Of a stretch of 64,000 nucleotides of DNA, positions 37,825 through 46,986 are shown piece after piece; positions within the stretch are counted from its first letter, which is position 1, and every line of letters starts with the position of its first letter. The position numbers and the translations under genes are program-made. The notes under the pieces were generated by a model. It ran no database searches. It saw only the letters and a program-made list of their open reading frames with translations, and was not told where the DNA came from. Origin of the DNA: AP-15 sp963814805 (lineage in GTDB: Bacteria > Pseudomonadota > Alphaproteobacteria > ATCC43930 > CGMCC-115725); assembly GCA_963814805.1 (NCBI GenBank), contig CAWFER010000033.1, forward strand, positions 372,001 to 436,000, read 5' to 3'.

Positions 37825-39482
37825 GGTTCGGCGAGGTCCCGGTCGCCGCGGCTGAAGGCGCGATCCTGGCGCACAGCCTCAAACTCGGGGCGACGGCTCT
37901 CAAGAAAGGGCGGGTACTGTCGCCCGCCGATGTCGAGCTGATCGCCGCCGCCGGGCTGCGGGCGATTGTCGTCGCCCGGCTCGAACCCGGCGATGTCGGC
38001 GAAGACGATGCGGCGCGGCGGGTCGCTGCGGCGGCGGTCGGGCCCGGCGTCTCGGTTGCGGCGCCCTTTACCGGGCGCGCCAATCTCCACGCCGAGGCGC
38101 GCGGATTGCTGGTTGTCGCGCGCGAGCGGGTCGACCGGCTCAACCTCGTCGACGAAGCGGTGACCTTGGGGACATTGCCGCCATTTACCGTGGTCGAGCC
38201 GCGGCAGATGGTCGCCACGGTCAAAATCATCCCGTTCGCCGCCGCCGAGGAAGCCGTCAAACAATGCGTCCAGACGGCCATTTCGGAGGGACCGCTGCTC
38301 CGCGTCGCCCCGTTTCGGCCGCTCTCGGTCGGGCTCGTGCAGACCCGTCTGCCGGGCCTCAAGGAGAGCATCCTCGACAAGACCCGCCAGGTGACCGAGG
38401 CCAGGCTCGCCGCACTCGGCTGCACGCTCGCCCTGGAGGAGCGCTGTGCTCATTCGATCGGCGAGTTGGAGGCACATATCCGCGCTGCCCTGGGCTATCG
38501 CGTCGACCTTGTGCTGATCCACGGCGCTTCGGCTATTCTCGACCGGCGCGACGTGATCCCGGCGTCGATTGTCGCCGCCGGTGGCCGGGTCGATCATTTC
38601 GGCATGCCAGTCGATCCCGGCAATCTGTTGCTGCTCGGCCATGTCGGCGAGCGCCCGGTGCTGGGGCTGCCCGGCTGCGCCCGGTCGCCCAAGGTCAACG
38701 GCTTCGACTGGGTGTTGGAACGGCTGATCGCCGGGCTGCCGGTCGGAGCGGCCGAGATCATGCGCATGGGCAGCGGCGGGCTTTTGGCCGAGATCCCGTC
38801 GCGCCCGCTACCGCGCGCCAAAGCTACGCCGCCGGCCCCACACCAGAAGGAAACCCGGCCAGGCCCGCGGATCGGCGCGCTGCTGCTCGCGGCCGGCCAA
38901 TCGCGACGGATGGGCGGCCCGAACAAATTGCTCGAGGCGATCGAAGGCGTGCCGATGGCGGCGCGGGTGGCGCAGCGGCTGCTCGCCTCGCGCGCGCGGC
39001 CGATCATCGCCGTGCTCGGCAACAAGGCCGACGAGATCGACGCCGCCCTCGGCAAGCTGCCAATCGAGCGGGTGCGCAACCCCGATTTTGCCGAGGGGTT
39101 GTCGACCTCGTTGAAGCGCGGCGTCGCGGCGTTGCCGCAGGATCTCGACGGCGCGCTGGTGTGCCTCGCCGATATGCCGCTCGTCGCCGGCCGGCACATC
39201 GACCGGCTGATCGCGGCGTTCAACCCGCTCGAAGGCCGCGCGATCATCGTGCCGACCCGCCGCGGCAAACGCGGCAACCCGGTGCTGTGGGCCAGGCGTT
39301 TCTTCGCCGAGATGGCCGGGATCGCCGGCGATGTCGGGGCGAAGCATCTGATCGGCGAGCACGCCGAACTGGTCGCCGAAATTGAAATGGACGACGACGC
39401 GATCCTCGTCGATATCGACACCCCCGAAGCGCTCGAGGCGCTGCGGGCCAAGGGCAGACCGGTCCCGGCGGATGCGGGCTAG
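37821..39482 (+). CDS. Molybdopterin-binding (MoeA-like) / nucleotidyltransferase (MocA-like) fusion
   Basis: 553-residue two-domain protein. N-terminal ~340 residues resemble the MoeA/MoCF molybdopterin-binding fold (MRFGEVPVAAAEGAILAHSL, then LVLIHGASAILDRRDVIPAS and GNLLLLGHVGERPVLGLPGC). After a Pro-rich linker, the C-terminal ~200 residues are a MobA/MocA nucleotidyltransferase starting IGALLLAAGQSRRMGGPNKL with the GxSxRM-type motif and LVCLADMPLVAGRHIDRL. This combination inserts molybdenum and adds CMP, making the MCD cofactor used by CODH-like and xanthine-dehydrogenase-like enzymes. Last gene of the maturation operon; the enzyme it serves is not in the window. Confidence 0.9.
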   Translation: MRFGEVPVAAAEGAILAHSLKLGATALKKGRVLSPADVELIAAAGLRAIVVARLEPGDVGEDDAARRVAAAAVGPGVSVAAPFTGRANLHAEARGLLVVARERVDRLNLVDEAVTLGTLPPFTVVEPRQMVATVKIIPFAAAEEAVKQCVQTAISEGPLLRVAPFRPLSVGLVQTRLPGLKESILDKTRQVTEARLAALGCTLALEERCAHSIGELEAHIRAALGYRVDLVLIHGASAILDRRDVIPASIVAAGGRVDHFGMPVDPGNLLLLGHVGERPVLGLPGCARSPKVNGFDWVLERLIAGLPVGAAEIMRMGSGGLLAEIPSRPLPRAKATPPAPHQKETRPGPRIGALLLAAGQSRRMGGPNKLLEAIEGVPMAARVAQRLLASRARPIIAVLGNKADEIDAALGKLPIERVRNPDFAEGLSTSLKRGVAALPQDLDGALVCLADMPLVAGRHIDRLIAAFNPLEGRAIIVPTRRGKRGNPVLWARRFFAEMAGIAGDVGAKHLIGEHAELVAEIEMDDDAILVDIDTPEALEALRAKGRPVPADAG

Positions 39483-39483
39483 T

Positions 39484-40809
39484 CTAAACCGCGGGTTGCG
39501 CCGATCTCGCCCCAGCGGCAATCACCGGAACGGAACTCGGCCGCGCGGCTCGTCGCATGACCACGCCCAAGGCGAGCCACAACAACACCGGGCCGATCTG
39601 CAGGTCCGCCAGCTTGGCCGCGGTCGTCGACAGCGCCGGCAGAGCCAGCAGCCCCAGCACCGTGATTTTTTCCCAAGGCAAGAAGCCCGAGTGACTGGCC
39701 TCCCTGGCGAGCCATGCCGCAGCGAAGGCCAGGACCACGGCATCATAGTCCCAAGCATATGGGGTTGCCAAAAACGTGGCGGTGACCAATCCCGCCGATT
39801 TGATCGCGACCGTGGCGTTGCTGCGCCACAATAAAACAACGCCGACCCCAGCTAAAATCGTCGAAATCCCCTGTAAGGCGTAGGCGACGTGCGAGGTGAC
39901 GCCGATTAGCCGCATCATCGCGAATACGGTGGGCATCCACGACCACGCCGGCACGGCCTGCGCCATCCAGCTATTCTGCGCCGCGGTTCGCCCGAAAAAG
40001 CCGATCCAGGTTTGGGGCCCGAAAAGTACGAGGCTCGCCAGGCTCAGGCCGGCTCCGGTCAGCGCAGCGAGCATCAGGACGCGCCAATGCCGCCCGGCGA
40101 CCAGTGCCGGCAGCAGCAGGATTGCGAGTTGCGGCTTGCAGCACAACATGCCGAACAGGATGCCAGCAAGCGCGGGACGGCTCTCCACAAGCATTAATCC
40201 GCCGCCGATCAGCACCGCGGTGTAAAAGCCGTTTTGTTGAAGATAGAGGTTGAGAGCCGCTGCCGGCGTGCCGAGCGCGGCGAACACGGCGCTTTCCCAG
40301 CCGACCAGCCGCGACAGGGTGACGACAAAGAGAACCAGTCCGGGTGCGCCCCAGATCAGCACCGCAGGCAGGTAAGGCAATTCGGCCAGCGGACGGCACA
40401 GCAGCATCACGATCGGCGGATAGGCAAACACTTGATCGATCCGTTGATGCGGCTGGAGGATATAAGCGGCTGCCGGAGCGCCGGCGGCGGCGAATTTGGC
40501 GCTCGACCAAAACTGGACAAAATCCCGACCAAAATGCTCGCCGTCCGCCTTGGTCAACCCTGGAAAATCAAAATAGGTCGTGAGATCCAGCGCCAGCAAA
40601 ACAATCGTGGCAAAAGCGCAGGCTGCACCGGCAAGCAACAGGCGCTCGCGGGTAAGCCAACGCGCTTGGCTACAAACCGTTACCGCGCCCTTGAGAAAGT
40701 CGCGCACCCGCACCTCGGTTTCCCCTGACGGATCAATCTGACGCGCAGAGCTTTTAGAGCACTCGGTTGAACCGACGGTTAACCGGAACAAGGGCGCCGC
40801 GAGAAGCAA
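39484..40809 (-). CDS. Glycosyltransferase family 87 (DUF2029) membrane protein
   Basis: Up to 441 residues, about ten TM helices. GT87 features: GRDFVQFWSSAKFAAAGAPA (the Asp-Phe pair near the first periplasmic loop is the catalytic candidate), YPPIVMLLCRPLAELPY, ALFGMLCCKPQLA-type (here GILFGMLCCKPQLAILLLPA) and LATPYAWDYDAVVLAFA. GT87 enzymes transfer sugars from polyprenyl-phosphate donors at the membrane. The annotated start is generous: the first ~35 residues are not family-like, and a start near 40,710 is plausible. Convergent with the molybdenum operon. Confidence 0.85.
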   Translation of the reverse strand: MLLAAPLFRLTVGSTECSKSSARQIDPSGETEVRVRDFLKGAVTVCSQARWLTRERLLLAGAACAFATIVLLALDLTTYFDFPGLTKADGEHFGRDFVQFWSSAKFAAAGAPAAAYILQPHQRIDQVFAYPPIVMLLCRPLAELPYLPAVLIWGAPGLVLFVVTLSRLVGWESAVFAALGTPAAALNLYLQQNGFYTAVLIGGGLMLVESRPALAGILFGMLCCKPQLAILLLPALVAGRHWRVLMLAALTGAGLSLASLVLFGPQTWIGFFGRTAAQNSWMAQAVPAWSWMPTVFAMMRLIGVTSHVAYALQGISTILAGVGVVLLWRSNATVAIKSAGLVTATFLATPYAWDYDAVVLAFAAAWLAREASHSGFLPWEKITVLGLLALPALSTTAAKLADLQIGPVLLWLALGVVMRRAARPSSVPVIAAGARSAQPAV

Positions 40810-41004
40810 GAGGCGCCATCGAGGTGAAGCACAAAAGTTCGTTCTGAAAACCTCATATAATAAAGCAGCAGTTCATGCACCATTTTGGAGGGCTACCGTC
40901 GAGATTAAGCCAAACCCTGAGTTGCGCGGCGCCTGCCCAGATCTCTCTGCTCTATTGCGTTGGAGGGTGCCTCCGTTGGCTAAGAAATGCTCAGGCAGAC
41001 CGAG
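40810..41004. other. Intergenic spacer between GT87 and LLM genes
   Basis: 195 bases, less GC-rich than the surroundings. Holds the 5' side of the GT87 gene and the 3' side of the LLM gene. No coding frame, RNA gene or clear terminator seen. Confidence 0.4.
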
Positions 41005-42060
41005 TTATTCGGCGGCTTTTCTTGCCCGATCAAGGAAATGCGGCATCACCTCGCGGGCGAAGCGACGCAGGCTGGCGCGGCCGCGTATCCCGCCGCCCGA
41101 GCCGCCGCCGTTGATCAGCACGTATCCGACGCCGCCGGCGCGCAATTCTTCGAGCCGCGCGGCGATGTGGTCGGGATTGCCGTACATCGCGCTCACCTCG
41201 TTGACCGCCTGCGGGTCGCCGGTGGCGCGGTCCGGCCCGCCATGGACGGCGCCGTCGGGCGTGGTCGCGAGCTTCAGCTGGCGCAGCCGGTTGGCGAGCC
41301 GCCGCTCCATCGCCGCGCGCCGCTCGGCGGCGCTGTCGCAGACAAAAAAGGCGCGGGTCACCGCGACCTGCATCGGGTCGAAACGGCGGCCTTGCGCCTC
41401 GACTTCGGATTTGTAGGTAGCGATGCTGGTGGCGACGTCGGCGGGCGAGGCGTACTGCCCGAGCAACAGGTTGCAGCCCTGGGCCGCGACCCGGCGGATC
41501 GAGCGCTCGCTTCCGGCGCCCATCCAGATCGGCGGGTGCGGCCGCTGCGCGGTCGGCGGCTCGACCACGATATTGTCGAACCGCCAATACTTGCCGCGGT
41601 GCGAGAACGGTTCGTCGGCGGTCCAGGCCTTGAGGATCACGGCAAGACATTCGTCGTAGCGTGCGTCGGCCTCGGCCATGTCGACGCAGAAGCCGGCGAA
41701 CTCATTGTAGCGATAGCCCTTGCCAACGCCGAAATCGAGCCGCCCGCCAGACAACAGATCAAGGGTCGCGGCCTGCTCGGCCAGCAATACCGGGTTGTGC
41801 CACGGCAGCACCATGACCGCGGTGCCGAGCCGCAACCGGCGGGTGCGCGCGCCAAGCCAGGTCAAAAGGTTGATCGTCGCCGAGACCTGGCCATAGCCGG
41901 TGAAATGGTGCTCGACCACAAAGGTGCTGTGAAAGCCGAGCGCCTCGGCCTCGATGTTGTAGTCGATGAAGTCGCGGAAGCCCTCGGCGCTGTCGAATTC
42001 GGCCTCCTCGGGCCCCTTCGCGCGCCGCGCCGTCGCACTGCCGAACAGGCCGAACTGCAT
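41005..42060 (-). CDS. LLM class flavin-dependent oxidoreductase, type A
   Basis: 351-residue luciferase-like (alpha/beta)8-barrel monooxygenase that uses reduced flavin supplied by a reductase. Key text: MQFGLFGSATARRAKG, STFVVEHHFTGYGQVSATIN, LLTWLGARTRRLRLGTAVMV-LPWHNPVLLAEQAATLDLLS, GRLDFGVGKGYRYNEFAGFC, FSHRGKYWRFDNIVVEPP. Start at ATG 42058-42060 matches the start of the paralogue at 46987 (MMKFGLFGSAQARR). Closely similar to that gene, less so to the type-B proteins at 45907 and 48045. Isolated from the others by the orphan genes and the regulator. Frame intact; substrate unknown. Confidence 0.9.
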   Translation of the reverse strand: MQFGLFGSATARRAKGPEEAEFDSAEGFRDFIDYNIEAEALGFHSTFVVEHHFTGYGQVSATINLLTWLGARTRRLRLGTAVMVLPWHNPVLLAEQAATLDLLSGGRLDFGVGKGYRYNEFAGFCVDMAEADARYDECLAVILKAWTADEPFSHRGKYWRFDNIVVEPPTAQRPHPPIWMGAGSERSIRRVAAQGCNLLLGQYASPADVATSIATYKSEVEAQGRRFDPMQVAVTRAFFVCDSAAERRAAMERRLANRLRQLKLATTPDGAVHGGPDRATGDPQAVNEVSAMYGNPDHIAARLEELRAGGVGYVLINGGGSGGGIRGRASLRRFAREVMPHFLDRARKAAE

Positions 42061-42454
42061 TCCTTCACCCCCGCTTGCCAAGCCATCGGTGGCTGCGAAA
42101 CTACGTTACCGGCGGCGATGTTCAAAATGCCGTTTGCCGATCACCGGCATATCCTCTGGGTATGACCGGCTTCGAGACGACGAAAAACCGGAGCCATCCT
42201 GTTCGACTGAACGCGCTCGGCGTCCTCCACCTCTCGACACCGTCGGCGGCAACGACCGCCACTATCTGCGACCCACAACGCCGGCTTCTCGGCTACACCG
42301 GCTGCACGCTTGGTCGCGCACTTTGGAGACGCCTGATGAGCGGGCCGCTCGGGACGTATTTCTGACGCCTGGTGGGAAGTAATGTTGCATCGCGGACCGC
42401 GAGGGTAGTTCGCGATCGTGGTTTGTAGCTTTGCGACCCAAAAAAGGGCGTGGA
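42061..42454. other. Intergenic spacer
   Basis: 394 bases between the LLM gene and the exported orphan genes. Small frames on both strands have no family features. I see no RNA gene or clear promoter. The drop in GC towards the right marks the boundary of the lower-GC orphan segment. Confidence 0.4.
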
Positions 42455-43039
42455 ATGGCAAAGGCCGTCGTGATCGCGGTTGTGTTGTCATTGGTGGTCT
42501 TCGGAGGAGCCGCCGCGTTTTTGCTGATCGCACACTCTGAGCCCTCAACTCAGGCTCTCGACGCGGACCTGGCGACCGTCCGCACCCAAATCAAGGCGGC
42601 GAACGATGAAGACGCGCAATATGCGGGCGGTGCCATCAAGGCTATGATCTTGACCCGGCGCGAAATCCTCGAAACCACCGAGGCGATGCTCGAGGCTAAA
42701 CGCGCGAGCCTGATACGCCGGATTGATCTTCAATACTTTGTTGACGGGCACCGAATTGCGCCGGCGAGCGAGAAACAGCTGTCACAAATAAAAAGCGACA
42801 TCGATAAAGAGGCCGTAAAGCTATCTAGAGATCTCGAGCAGGCCTCGCACTATTCGGGAGGTCTCCTCCAGGTGATGTCGCTTGTGGCGGCCGTGACCGA
42901 TCGCGTCACAATAGCCCAGCTGGAGCTTGCTTATTACAGCGCCAAATACGGTGCCGCCGTGCCTATCGCAGTCTCGTCGGCGTCGCCGGGCGCGGGCGGC
43001 GCGCCTGGGAAAATTGTCGGCGATAAGCGAGCTTTCTAG
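42455..43039 (+). CDS. Membrane-anchored hypothetical protein
   Basis: 194 residues, no family recognised. N-terminal TM helix (VVIAVVLSLVVFGGAAAFLL) followed by a helical, heptad-like region (TVRTQIKAANDEDAQYAGGA; ILETTEAMLEAKRASLIRRI; QLSQIKSDIDKEAVKLSRDL) likely to form a periplasmic coiled coil. Start ATG 42455 after GGGCGTGGA. Low GC (31 of 60 in bases 42721-42780). Twenty-two bases upstream of another exported orphan. Confidence 0.7.
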   Translation: MAKAVVIAVVLSLVVFGGAAAFLLIAHSEPSTQALDADLATVRTQIKAANDEDAQYAGGAIKAMILTRREILETTEAMLEAKRASLIRRIDLQYFVDGHRIAPASEKQLSQIKSDIDKEAVKLSRDLEQASHYSGGLLQVMSLVAAVTDRVTIAQLELAYYSAKYGAAVPIAVSSASPGAGGAPGKIVGDKRAF

Positions 43040-43061
43040 GGAATTGAGGGGCGAGGTCTCA

Positions 43062-43601
43062 ATGCGCTCTTTACGTTACGTGGCCGTTGCTGTCATTGCC
43101 TCGCTGGCCGTGATGACCTTGTCGAGAGCGGCGGCCAAAGATGACAGTGGCGCAGCCCCTTTCGGGCTTCAGTGGGGCATGTCATCTGCTCAGGCGCGGG
43201 CAATTGAAATCGTCCTGACGGAAGATCCTCATAAGAATTATGGAGTCACCTATATAGCCACAAAGCTCCCGAAGGTGATCGCCGATGTACGGGCGGTCCT
43301 CCTTTCGTTTGGATTCGACGACAAACTTTGGCGGGTCGCCGCAATAAGCAAAGATTTCTCCAACGATCCGTATGGCTCGGCAGTCCAGAAGCGGTACGAT
43401 GAGCTGGCGGCCGAGTTGACCGAAAAATATGGGAGAGGCGAGACGGAGAGCGGGGCAAGCGATGAATTTTACAGCGATCCTAAAAATTTCGTCTACGCGA
43501 TACAATCCGGGAATGCATGGCACTACACCAACTATAATACCGATCTGATCAGGATTCAATTGGGTATCGGCGCAACCGATCTGTTCCACTGCATTTTATA
43601 A
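43062..43601 (+). CDS. Secreted hypothetical protein
   Basis: 179 residues with a signal peptide (LRYVAVAVIASLAVMTLSRA) and a mature part starting KDDSGAAPFGLQWGMSSAQA. The pattern 'FGLQWGMS..QA' followed by short strands resembles small periplasmic proteins described only as hypothetical. One Cys near the end (DLFHCIL). Start ATG 43062 after GGGGCGAGG. Lower GC than flanks, as for its upstream neighbour, with which it likely forms an operon. Confidence 0.7.
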   Translation: MRSLRYVAVAVIASLAVMTLSRAAAKDDSGAAPFGLQWGMSSAQARAIEIVLTEDPHKNYGVTYIATKLPKVIADVRAVLLSFGFDDKLWRVAAISKDFSNDPYGSAVQKRYDELAAELTEKYGRGETESGASDEFYSDPKNFVYAIQSGNAWHYTNYNTDLIRIQLGIGATDLFHCIL

Positions 43602-43937
43602 GCTAATATTCGAGAATAATACTCTACGGTCGGATTTCGAGAAAGGAGAGAAGACAAACGAGAAAAATGCCCTCTAATCTTCACCGCCATAGCCGCATCG
43701 AGTCGGTAGCCGGGAGCGGCATGGTCTAAGCCTTGGTGCGCACAAGATCGCCGACCGCCCTTCATGGGGGAAGAGGGAGGGGACCCGTCGCATTGGCGAC
43801 GGGGAGGGTGAGGTGGGCGATGCCCGCGGCTGTGCTTGCCTGGCCCCCTCACCCTGCCCTCTCCCCCGGCCGGCGGGGGAGGGGAAAAAGAGCAGGCGGC
43901 CGCCGTCAATGTACGGTCGATCCGACCGGCACCCGCC
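43602..43937. repeat. Intergenic region with CCCTCACCCTGCCCTCTCCC-type repeat
   Basis: 336 bases without a gene. After an AT-rich stretch (43602-43680), bases ~43758-43890 hold GC-rich repetitive sequence including GGAGGGTGAGG on one side and CCCCTCACCCTGCCCTC with CCCCCGGCCGGCGGGGG on the other. The latter is self-complementary and would form a hairpin, the type of repeat that is scattered between genes in many proteobacteria. The similar text at 63215-63310 belongs to the same class. Confidence 0.55.
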
Positions 43938-44765
43938 TCACACCGGGCGTTTCCAGCCGAGCCAGGCGCAGACCGCGTCGCCCATTACCAATTCCTTGTC
44001 GCGGCCCTGCAGCCACGGCAATTCCTCGGTGAACATGGTCACGCATTGCCGGTAGGAGCACGGCATGCGGGTGATGTCGGTGCCCCAGAACGAGCGCTGC
44101 GGGCCGAACGCCTCGAAGATCCGGCGGATGTATTGGTGGATGTTGCGATAGGGATAGGGCTCACTCGAATAGCTCGGCGCGCCCGACAATTTGACCGCGA
44201 CGTTGGGGTACTTGGCCAAGGCCAGCATGTCGCCGAGATTGGCGAAGGCTGCATCGTCCGTGCCCGAACCGCCCCCGCCGCCGCGGCCATGATGGTCGAT
44301 ATGCAGTTTGAGCTCGGGATGGCGCTCGGCGATCCGGGCGAGATCGGCCAGATGCCCGCCGGCCATCAACCCAACCGGGAGCTTCTCGCGCTCGCAGGCC
44401 GCCCAGAACCAATCGAGCGAGCCGTCCGACCACCAGCTTTGCTGGTGCGGCTGGTTGAAGGTGAACCGGAATCCGAGCATCCCCGGCCGCTGCCGCCAGT
44501 TCTTAACGATCTCCTCGCGGTTCGTCGCCTGCAGGTCGAAATTGCCGAGGATGCAGAACTTATCGGGATGAGCCTTGACCGCCTCGACCGCCTGAGCGTT
44601 CGGCCCTTCGCCCAATGTGCTGGGCGGATGGATCACGGCCGCATCGACCCCGGCTTCAGCCATCTCCTTCAAGGCGTCATCGACATTGTAGGTCGGGATC
44701 TGTCGGTGCTGCGGCGACATCCGCGCGTTTTCCCACAGATGGATCTGCAAATCGACGATCTGCAT
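43938..44765 (-). CDS. Amidohydrolase family 2 protein
   Basis: 275 residues, intact, start ATG 44763-44765. TIM-barrel amidohydrolase: MQIVDLQIHLWENARM (DxQxH metal motif), AAVIHPPSTLGEGPNAQAVE, GFRFTFNQPHQQ, LKLHIDHHGRG (His metal ligands), NVAVKLSGAPSYS and FWGTDITRM with the metal Asp. This is the 2-pyrone-4,6-dicarboxylate lactonase/decarboxylase-like branch. Same strand as the LysR gene, downstream of it by 19 bases; LysR would be transcribed first and could control this and the divergent LLM genes. Confidence 0.87.
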   Translation of the reverse strand: MQIVDLQIHLWENARMSPQHRQIPTYNVDDALKEMAEAGVDAAVIHPPSTLGEGPNAQAVEAVKAHPDKFCILGNFDLQATNREEIVKNWRQRPGMLGFRFTFNQPHQQSWWSDGSLDWFWAACEREKLPVGLMAGGHLADLARIAERHPELKLHIDHHGRGGGGGSGTDDAAFANLGDMLALAKYPNVAVKLSGAPSYSSEPYPYRNIHQYIRRIFEAFGPQRSFWGTDITRMPCSYRQCVTMFTEELPWLQGRDKELVMGDAVCAWLGWKRPV

Positions 44766-44783
44766 GGACTTTCTCCGTTAGGG

Positions 44784-45755
44784 TTAAGCTCCAACTTTGG
44801 TGCGACCGCGCAGACGCGGCGGCAAGTGCGCGGCAGGCGCCCAATCTACGAACTCCGCCGGGCGCAGCTTGCCGTCGGCCTCGATATCGGCGAGCACCTG
44901 GGTGACGAGCTCGGCCACCGCCTGCCGCGCCGCCGACGGGCCGCGGCTCGCCGCGGCGCCGAGCGCCAGAGTGCGGAAGATCCCGTCCGCGGTGATGCGG
45001 TGCGCGTCGGCCAGACCGCGGGCGCATTCGCGATAGACCGAGGCGTGCGGCAGAATCGAGGCGCCAACCCCCTGCTGCACCATCAGCCGGATCGTCTCAT
45101 GGTCGTTCAATTCGGTGTCGACCTGCAAGGCGATGCCGCGTCCGGCGAGCAGTACGTCGAGGGCCGCGCGCAGCCCGTCGCCAAGGATCAGCGGCGTGCG
45201 GTTCAGCTCCTCGGCTAAGACGACGCCGCGCGGCCGCGCCCCGGGACGGGTCACCAGCACCATCTCCTCTTCGGCAAGGCGGGTCGACAGGATCAGCCGG
45301 CTGCGCGACATCTCGGCCAGCAAGGCGAGGTCGACGCGGCCGTCGACGACGAACTCCTCGAGGCGGACCGTGCCGGCGTGAACCACCTTCAATTCGACCA
45401 TCGGAAAATGATCGCGCATCCGGGCGAACAAATCGGGCACCACGATCGGGCACGAGGTCGGGGTCACCCCGAGAATGATCTTGCCGCTGGGATGCGCCTT
45501 GTGCGCGCGGATTTCGTCGCCGGTCCGCTCAACGTCGCGCAGGATGCGCTGGGCGCTATCGAGCAGCTTGTAGCCGGCCTCAGTCAGCCGCACGCCGCGG
45601 TTGGCGCGGGTGAACAAGGTCGCGTCGAGCTCGTCCTCGAGCCGCTGGACATGCCGGGTCAAGGCCGGCTGCGCGATCTGCAGATGGGCCGAGGCGCGGG
45701 TGATGCTGCCGAGCTCGGCGATGCGGACGAAGTAATGCAGGCTGCGCAATTCCAT
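44784..45755 (-). CDS. LysR-family transcriptional regulator
   Basis: 323 residues. N-terminal winged HTH MELRSLHYFVRIAELGSITR-ASAHLQIAQPALTRHVQRLE, followed by the effector-binding domain (GKIILGVTPTSCPIVVPDLF, LILGDGLRAALDVLL, VQQGVGASILPHASVY). Start at ATG 45753-45755 rather than the earlier in-frame 45776. Divergent from the LLM operon beginning at 45907, with the amidohydrolase gene behind it, the usual arrangement for a LysR controlling an adjacent catabolic operon. A T-N11-A site was not searched exhaustively. Confidence 0.92.
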   Translation of the reverse strand: MELRSLHYFVRIAELGSITRASAHLQIAQPALTRHVQRLEDELDATLFTRANRGVRLTEAGYKLLDSAQRILRDVERTGDEIRAHKAHPSGKIILGVTPTSCPIVVPDLFARMRDHFPMVELKVVHAGTVRLEEFVVDGRVDLALLAEMSRSRLILSTRLAEEEMVLVTRPGARPRGVVLAEELNRTPLILGDGLRAALDVLLAGRGIALQVDTELNDHETIRLMVQQGVGASILPHASVYRECARGLADAHRITADGIFRTLALGAAASRGPSAARQAVAELVTQVLADIEADGKLRPAEFVDWAPAAHLPPRLRGRTKVGA

Positions 45756-45906
45756 GGCGGCGGCGATTCCGCCCACCGGCCGGGACGATGGTCAATCGGA
45801 ATTTCAGGAGCTTGTCATGCTGGACCGGCATGGGCATGATCAGAAATCGGCATTTGCTTGATAACCGGGAGGAATTTAGTTTGTCGCCGGAGCAAGGAGA
45901 TCGAGC

Positions 45907-46935
45907 ATGGAAGTCGGCGTCTACCATGAATTCCACTGCCGGCCGGATCAGACCCAGGCAGCGGCGTTCGCAGAGGCGCTCGATCAGATCGAGGCGGCCG
46001 ACCGCTGGGGGCTCGACGCGATCTGGCTCGCCGAAATTCATCAGCAGGCGCGCCGCTCGGTGATGAGCGCGCCGATGACCGTGGCCAGCGCCATCGCCGC
46101 CCGCACCAGGCGGATCAAGATCGGCACCGGGGTCCAGGTTCTGCCGCTGTGCCATCCGCTGCGGCTGGCCGAGGAGACCGCGACGGTCGACCAGATCAGC
46201 AATGGCCGGCTGCTGTTCGGGGTTGGGCGCAGCGGCAACCCGCGCAGCTATGTGGCCTACGGCGTCCCTTATTCGGAAAGTCGAGAGCGGTTTCTCGAAA
46301 CCCTCGACATCGTCAAGAAGGCATGGACCCAGGAGCGGTTTTCGTACGAGGGCAAATACTGGCGGTTCGACAATGCGAGCGCGGTTCCGCGGCCCTACCA
46401 AAAGCCGGGCCCGCCGATCCGGGTCGCCGCCGCCAGCGAGGAGACGTTTCCGTCATTGGGGGAAGCCGGCTATCCGATCTTTGTCGCGGTGCGCAGCGGC
46501 TCGTTGTCGGGACTGGCGCCCGACCTCGCCGCCTATCGGGAGGCCTATAAGGCGGCCGGCCACCCCGGCGAGGGCGAAGTCTATCTGCGGCTGACCCTGC
46601 ACATCGCCGACACTGACCGGCAGGCGTTCGACGAGGCCGAGGAAAGCATTATGCTCGGGTATCGGACCTTGAGCACCAGGCTCGAAGGCGCGCCCAATCG
46701 CCGCCGCGCGGCCGAGGCGGCGACCATCCGCACGATTTCTTACGAAGAGGTACAGCGCGACAAGGTCATCATCGGCAGCGCCGAGCGGGTCCGCGACCGC
46801 CTGTTGCAGCTGCACGAGGAATTGGGGCTCGACGGCATTTTGGCCGAGCTCAATTTTGGCGCGCTGATCGCGCCCGAGGCGATGACCCGCTCGCTGCAAC
46901 TGCTGTGCGAAAAGATCATGCCGCGGCTGCACTGA
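45907..46935 (+). CDS. LLM class flavin-dependent oxidoreductase, type B
   Basis: 342-residue luciferase-like monooxygenase, intact. MEVGVYHEFHCRPDQT, GLDAIWLAEIHQQARRSVMS, RIKIGTGVQVLPLCHPLRLA, GRLLFGVGRSGNPRSYVAYG, KYWRFDNASAVPRPYQKPGP and SLQLLCEKIMPRLH at the end. Closest relative in the window is 48045-49100. First gene of a three-gene run with 46987 and 48045. Confidence 0.91.
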   Translation: MEVGVYHEFHCRPDQTQAAAFAEALDQIEAADRWGLDAIWLAEIHQQARRSVMSAPMTVASAIAARTRRIKIGTGVQVLPLCHPLRLAEETATVDQISNGRLLFGVGRSGNPRSYVAYGVPYSESRERFLETLDIVKKAWTQERFSYEGKYWRFDNASAVPRPYQKPGPPIRVAAASEETFPSLGEAGYPIFVAVRSGSLSGLAPDLAAYREAYKAAGHPGEGEVYLRLTLHIADTDRQAFDEAEESIMLGYRTLSTRLEGAPNRRRAAEAATIRTISYEEVQRDKVIIGSAERVRDRLLQLHEELGLDGILAELNFGALIAPEAMTRSLQLLCEKIMPRLH

Positions 46936-46986
46936 GAGCGCCCCCATTGCGCGTGTGCGGCCGCAGATAATCGATTAGGGAGCCAA

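Noticed and set aside
43758..43890. Possible CRISPR-like array
   Set aside because: The repeats are irregular and self-complementary with no equal spacers or cas genes; they fit common intergenic repeats.
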